DNA of 64,000 nt, taken from assembly GCA_036159515.1 (NCBI GenBank), contig JAYYEV010000043.1, positions 1 through 64,000 of the forward strand, read 5' to 3'. The DNA is from GCA-002727735 sp036159515 (GTDB taxonomy: Bacteria > Bacteroidota > Bacteroidia > Flavobacteriales_D > Parvicellaceae). This document shows, in pieces, positions 62,414 to 64,000 of this stretch. The position numbers were made by a program, and so were the translations under genes. The stretch's first letter is position 1. Every line of letters begins with the position of its first letter. Below the pieces are notes generated by a model. It did not search any database, was not told the DNA's origin, and worked only from the letters and a program-made list of their open reading frames with translations.

Positions 62414-63300
62414 AAGAATTGATTTAATATATTTTGTCTAATACTTAAAATTTTATTTCGGATTAAATTAAGATCAGTCTCTTTCAAATTAAAGGTAAGA
62501 TAATTTCCTAACTCATATTCATTATCAATTAACTTAATAGAAGTTGAATCTAGGTTTTCAATAGGATAAGGAATACTGTCAAATATCGATTTAAGCTCTA
62601 TTAATGGAGAAATGATGTATTCGTTTATTCTATCGCTAAACTCAAAAGTTTTATTCAATTGAATCAAGTTTTCTAATACTATTTTTTGATCAGATATAAT
62701 TTCTTTAATGGATTTGTTTGTGGTATCAACTAATGATAATCCACAAGCAATATGAATTCCTTCTACCCAACCACCAGTTATAAGCAAAGCCGCTAAATCA
62801 TGATCTTCATTTTCTTTTAGCATATTATCAATCTCCCAAAATTGATCACTAATGATAATCTGCATGGAATCCTTATTGTTTATGTTATTATCAATTCTCT
62901 TTTTGGTTTGGTCATTAATGACTGCACTTAAATTAATCTGCTTAGCTAGTTTAATCACTTCTTCTAGTAATCGACTGGTTTCTTTTTGCTTTTCATATAC
63001 CATAGTGTAGTTAAGGTCAGTGCTTAAAACTCCTAATACCAAAGCAGCGCTTGTTTTTTTGGAAAACGGCATTAATTCATCTTTGGGAAACAAAAGATCA
63101 CCAGAAAATTTTAATCCACCTTCTCGAATTAGAACGGTTGTTTCAATAGGAGAAGGAATACTGTAATAAATATTTTCTAATACTTCATCATTAGGATTTG
63201 AATCGGTTGGAACTACAGTATTTAGAACTACTTTTTTTTCTTCTACCGAATCACAACTTATTATGGCAGACAATATAACGTATATAAGGAGTTTTTTCAT
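62410..63300 (-). CDS. Lipoprotein of unknown function
   Basis: A 296-residue lipoprotein with lipobox SAIISC (Cys16) and an acidic, helical mature part. Notable stretches are LLFPKDELMPFSKKTSAALV, the Asp/Asn-rich EIDNMLKENEDHDLAALLIT and a GGWVEGIHIACGL block. I do not recognise the family with certainty, though it looks Bacteroidota-specific. Its ATG abuts the polA stop and its end overlaps the next secreted gene. Confidence 0.68.
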   Translation of the reverse strand: MKKLLIYVILSAIISCDSVEEKKVVLNTVVPTDSNPNDEVLENIYYSIPSPIETTVLIREGGLKFSGDLLFPKDELMPFSKKTSAALVLGVLSTDLNYTMVYEKQKETSRLLEEVIKLAKQINLSAVINDQTKKRIDNNINNKDSMQIIISDQFWEIDNMLKENEDHDLAALLITGGWVEGIHIACGLSLVDTTNKSIKEIISDQKIVLENLIQLNKTFEFSDRINEYIISPLIELKSIFDSIPYPIENLDSTSIKLIDNEYELGNYLTFNLKETDLNLIRNKILSIRQNILNQFL

Positions 63301-64000
63301 TTAATGCGCTTCAAGCCAGTTTTCTCCAACCCCTATTTCAATTTTTAAAGGAACATTAAAATCTATAGCATGGGTCATCTTATCTTGGACTAATTTTATT
63401 AATTCACTTTCTTCTTCTTTTGCCATATCAAACACCAGTTCATCATGGACTTGAAGCAACAGCTTTGATCTCATTTTAGCTTTTATCATTTCTTTGTGTA
63501 TATCGATCATCGCCATTTTTATTATATCTGCTGCACTACCTTGTATAGGTGCGTTAATAGCATTTCGTTCATCAAAACCTCTCATGGTAGCATTACCACT
63601 ATTGATATTATGTAGAAAACGTTTTCGTTTTAAAATAGTTTCCACATAGCCCAATTTTTTGGCCTTTTCAATGTTATTTTCCATATATTCTTTTACGAGA
63701 GGAAATTCTTTAAAATAGTTATCTATGATCAATTTACTCTCAGATCTTTTTATGCCTAAGCGTTGGGATAATCCAAATGCAGATATGCCATAAATAATTC
63801 CAAAGTTTACCATTTTAGCTTTATTCCTCATTTCTTTATCAACCTCCTCAGTAGTGGATTGGAATATTTTTGCAGCCGTCTCCGTATGAATATCTCTATT
63901 GTTTTTAAAGGCATTTATCATAGATTCATCTTTGCTCAACCCAGCGATTATTCGCAATTCAATTTGTGAATAATCTGCACAAAGAATTAAATGGTTGGAA
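63301..64000 (-). CDS. polA: DNA polymerase I, C-terminal part (5' end outside window)
   Basis: The polymerase domain of Pol I, used in repair and primer replacement. The frame stays open to the window edge, where motif A reads CADYSQIELR (63951-63980 region). Motif B is present (RNKAKMVNFGIIYGISAFGL), as is motif C (LLQVHDELVFD). Only the last 233 or so residues are visible; exonuclease domains lie outside. The stop abuts the lipoprotein start. Confidence 0.96.
   Translation of the reverse strand, partial: SNHLILCADYSQIELRIIAGLSKDESMINAFKNNRDIHTETAAKIFQSTTEEVDKEMRNKAKMVNFGIIYGISAFGLSQRLGIKRSESKLIIDNYFKEFPLVKEYMENNIEKAKKLGYVETILKRKRFLHNINSGNATMRGFDERNAINAPIQGSAADIIKMAMIDIHKEMIKAKMRSKLLLQVHDELVFDMAKEEESELIKLVQDKMTHAIDFNVPLKIEIGVGENWLEAH

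Overview
This window is an AT-rich, densely packed chromosomal segment from a member of the Bacteroidota, most likely order Flavobacteriales. The evidence is type IX secretion (T9SS) and gliding components (PorZ, GldH), secreted proteins with type A and type B T9SS C-terminal sorting domains, Bacteroidota-type promoters (TTG and TAnnTTTG) and families largely confined to this phylum (DUF4837, DUF4292, IPExxxVDY, choice-of-anchor L). Family or genus cannot be fixed from the sequence. I see no phage, plasmid, CRISPR array, intact insertion sequence or defence island. It reads as core genome.

Layout. Positions 1-5500: divergent acpP and purN, with purN leading a run of a potassium channel, rnhA, a quinone oxidoreductase and a SCO protein, meeting a queuosine-precursor transporter and a YwqK/MORN-type protein. 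5576-14007: omega-amidase, an Ig-like lipoprotein with an fRMsr gene, yebC, a TPMT-like methyltransferase, an AI-2E family permease, and a 1036-residue T9SS cargo with a thioredoxin-like module. 14117-26326: tRNA-Arg, then porZ, cvpA, holB, ricT, gldH, an aminotransferase and a transglycosylase, followed by three envelope genes of unknown function and comF. 26335-34856: MORN proteins, an amino-acid-oxidase-like gene abutting a LysE exporter, a strongly terminated small protein, DUF3108, hflX, a threonine dehydrogenase, a second YwqK paralogue and an acyltransferase. 34856-41686: pheT with a divergent tRNA-Phe, an orphan histidine kinase, gpmI and a type B T9SS cargo. 41778-47278: an AsmA-like protein with a long coiled-coil tail, an M20 dipeptidase, a LEA-type lipoprotein, and a two-gene unit with a HIRAN-like domain behind a perfect 17-bp palindrome. 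47279-53726: a tightly coupled run from crotonase through flippase, dut, a TPR protein and DUF4292 to an EnvC-like activator. 53778-56620: small hypotheticals, a cyclophilin and pheS. 56809-64000: an M42 peptidase, pyk, an IPExxxVDY protein, gatA, tatA, two secreted unknowns and the 3' part of polA.

Themes. Much of the window serves the cell envelope: T9SS/gliding (PorZ, GldH and two cargo proteins), peptidoglycan turnover (transglycosylase, EnvC-like protein), lipid or lipopolysaccharide handling (AsmA, acyltransferase, flippase, DUF4292) and many lipoproteins. Translation and replication housekeeping (pheS, pheT, tRNA-Phe, gatA, holB, polA, dut, rnhA) is interleaved. Genes overlap often, including six tail-to-tail pairs sharing 4 to 17 bp, and several genes depend on TTG or GTG starts.

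I did not find a convincing new defence or mobile system. The best leads are the palindrome plus HIRAN-like pair, the thioredoxin-bearing T9SS cargo, the AsmA coiled-coil tail, the oxidase-exporter pair, and a tRNA-Arg with a compensated 19-56 tertiary pair.
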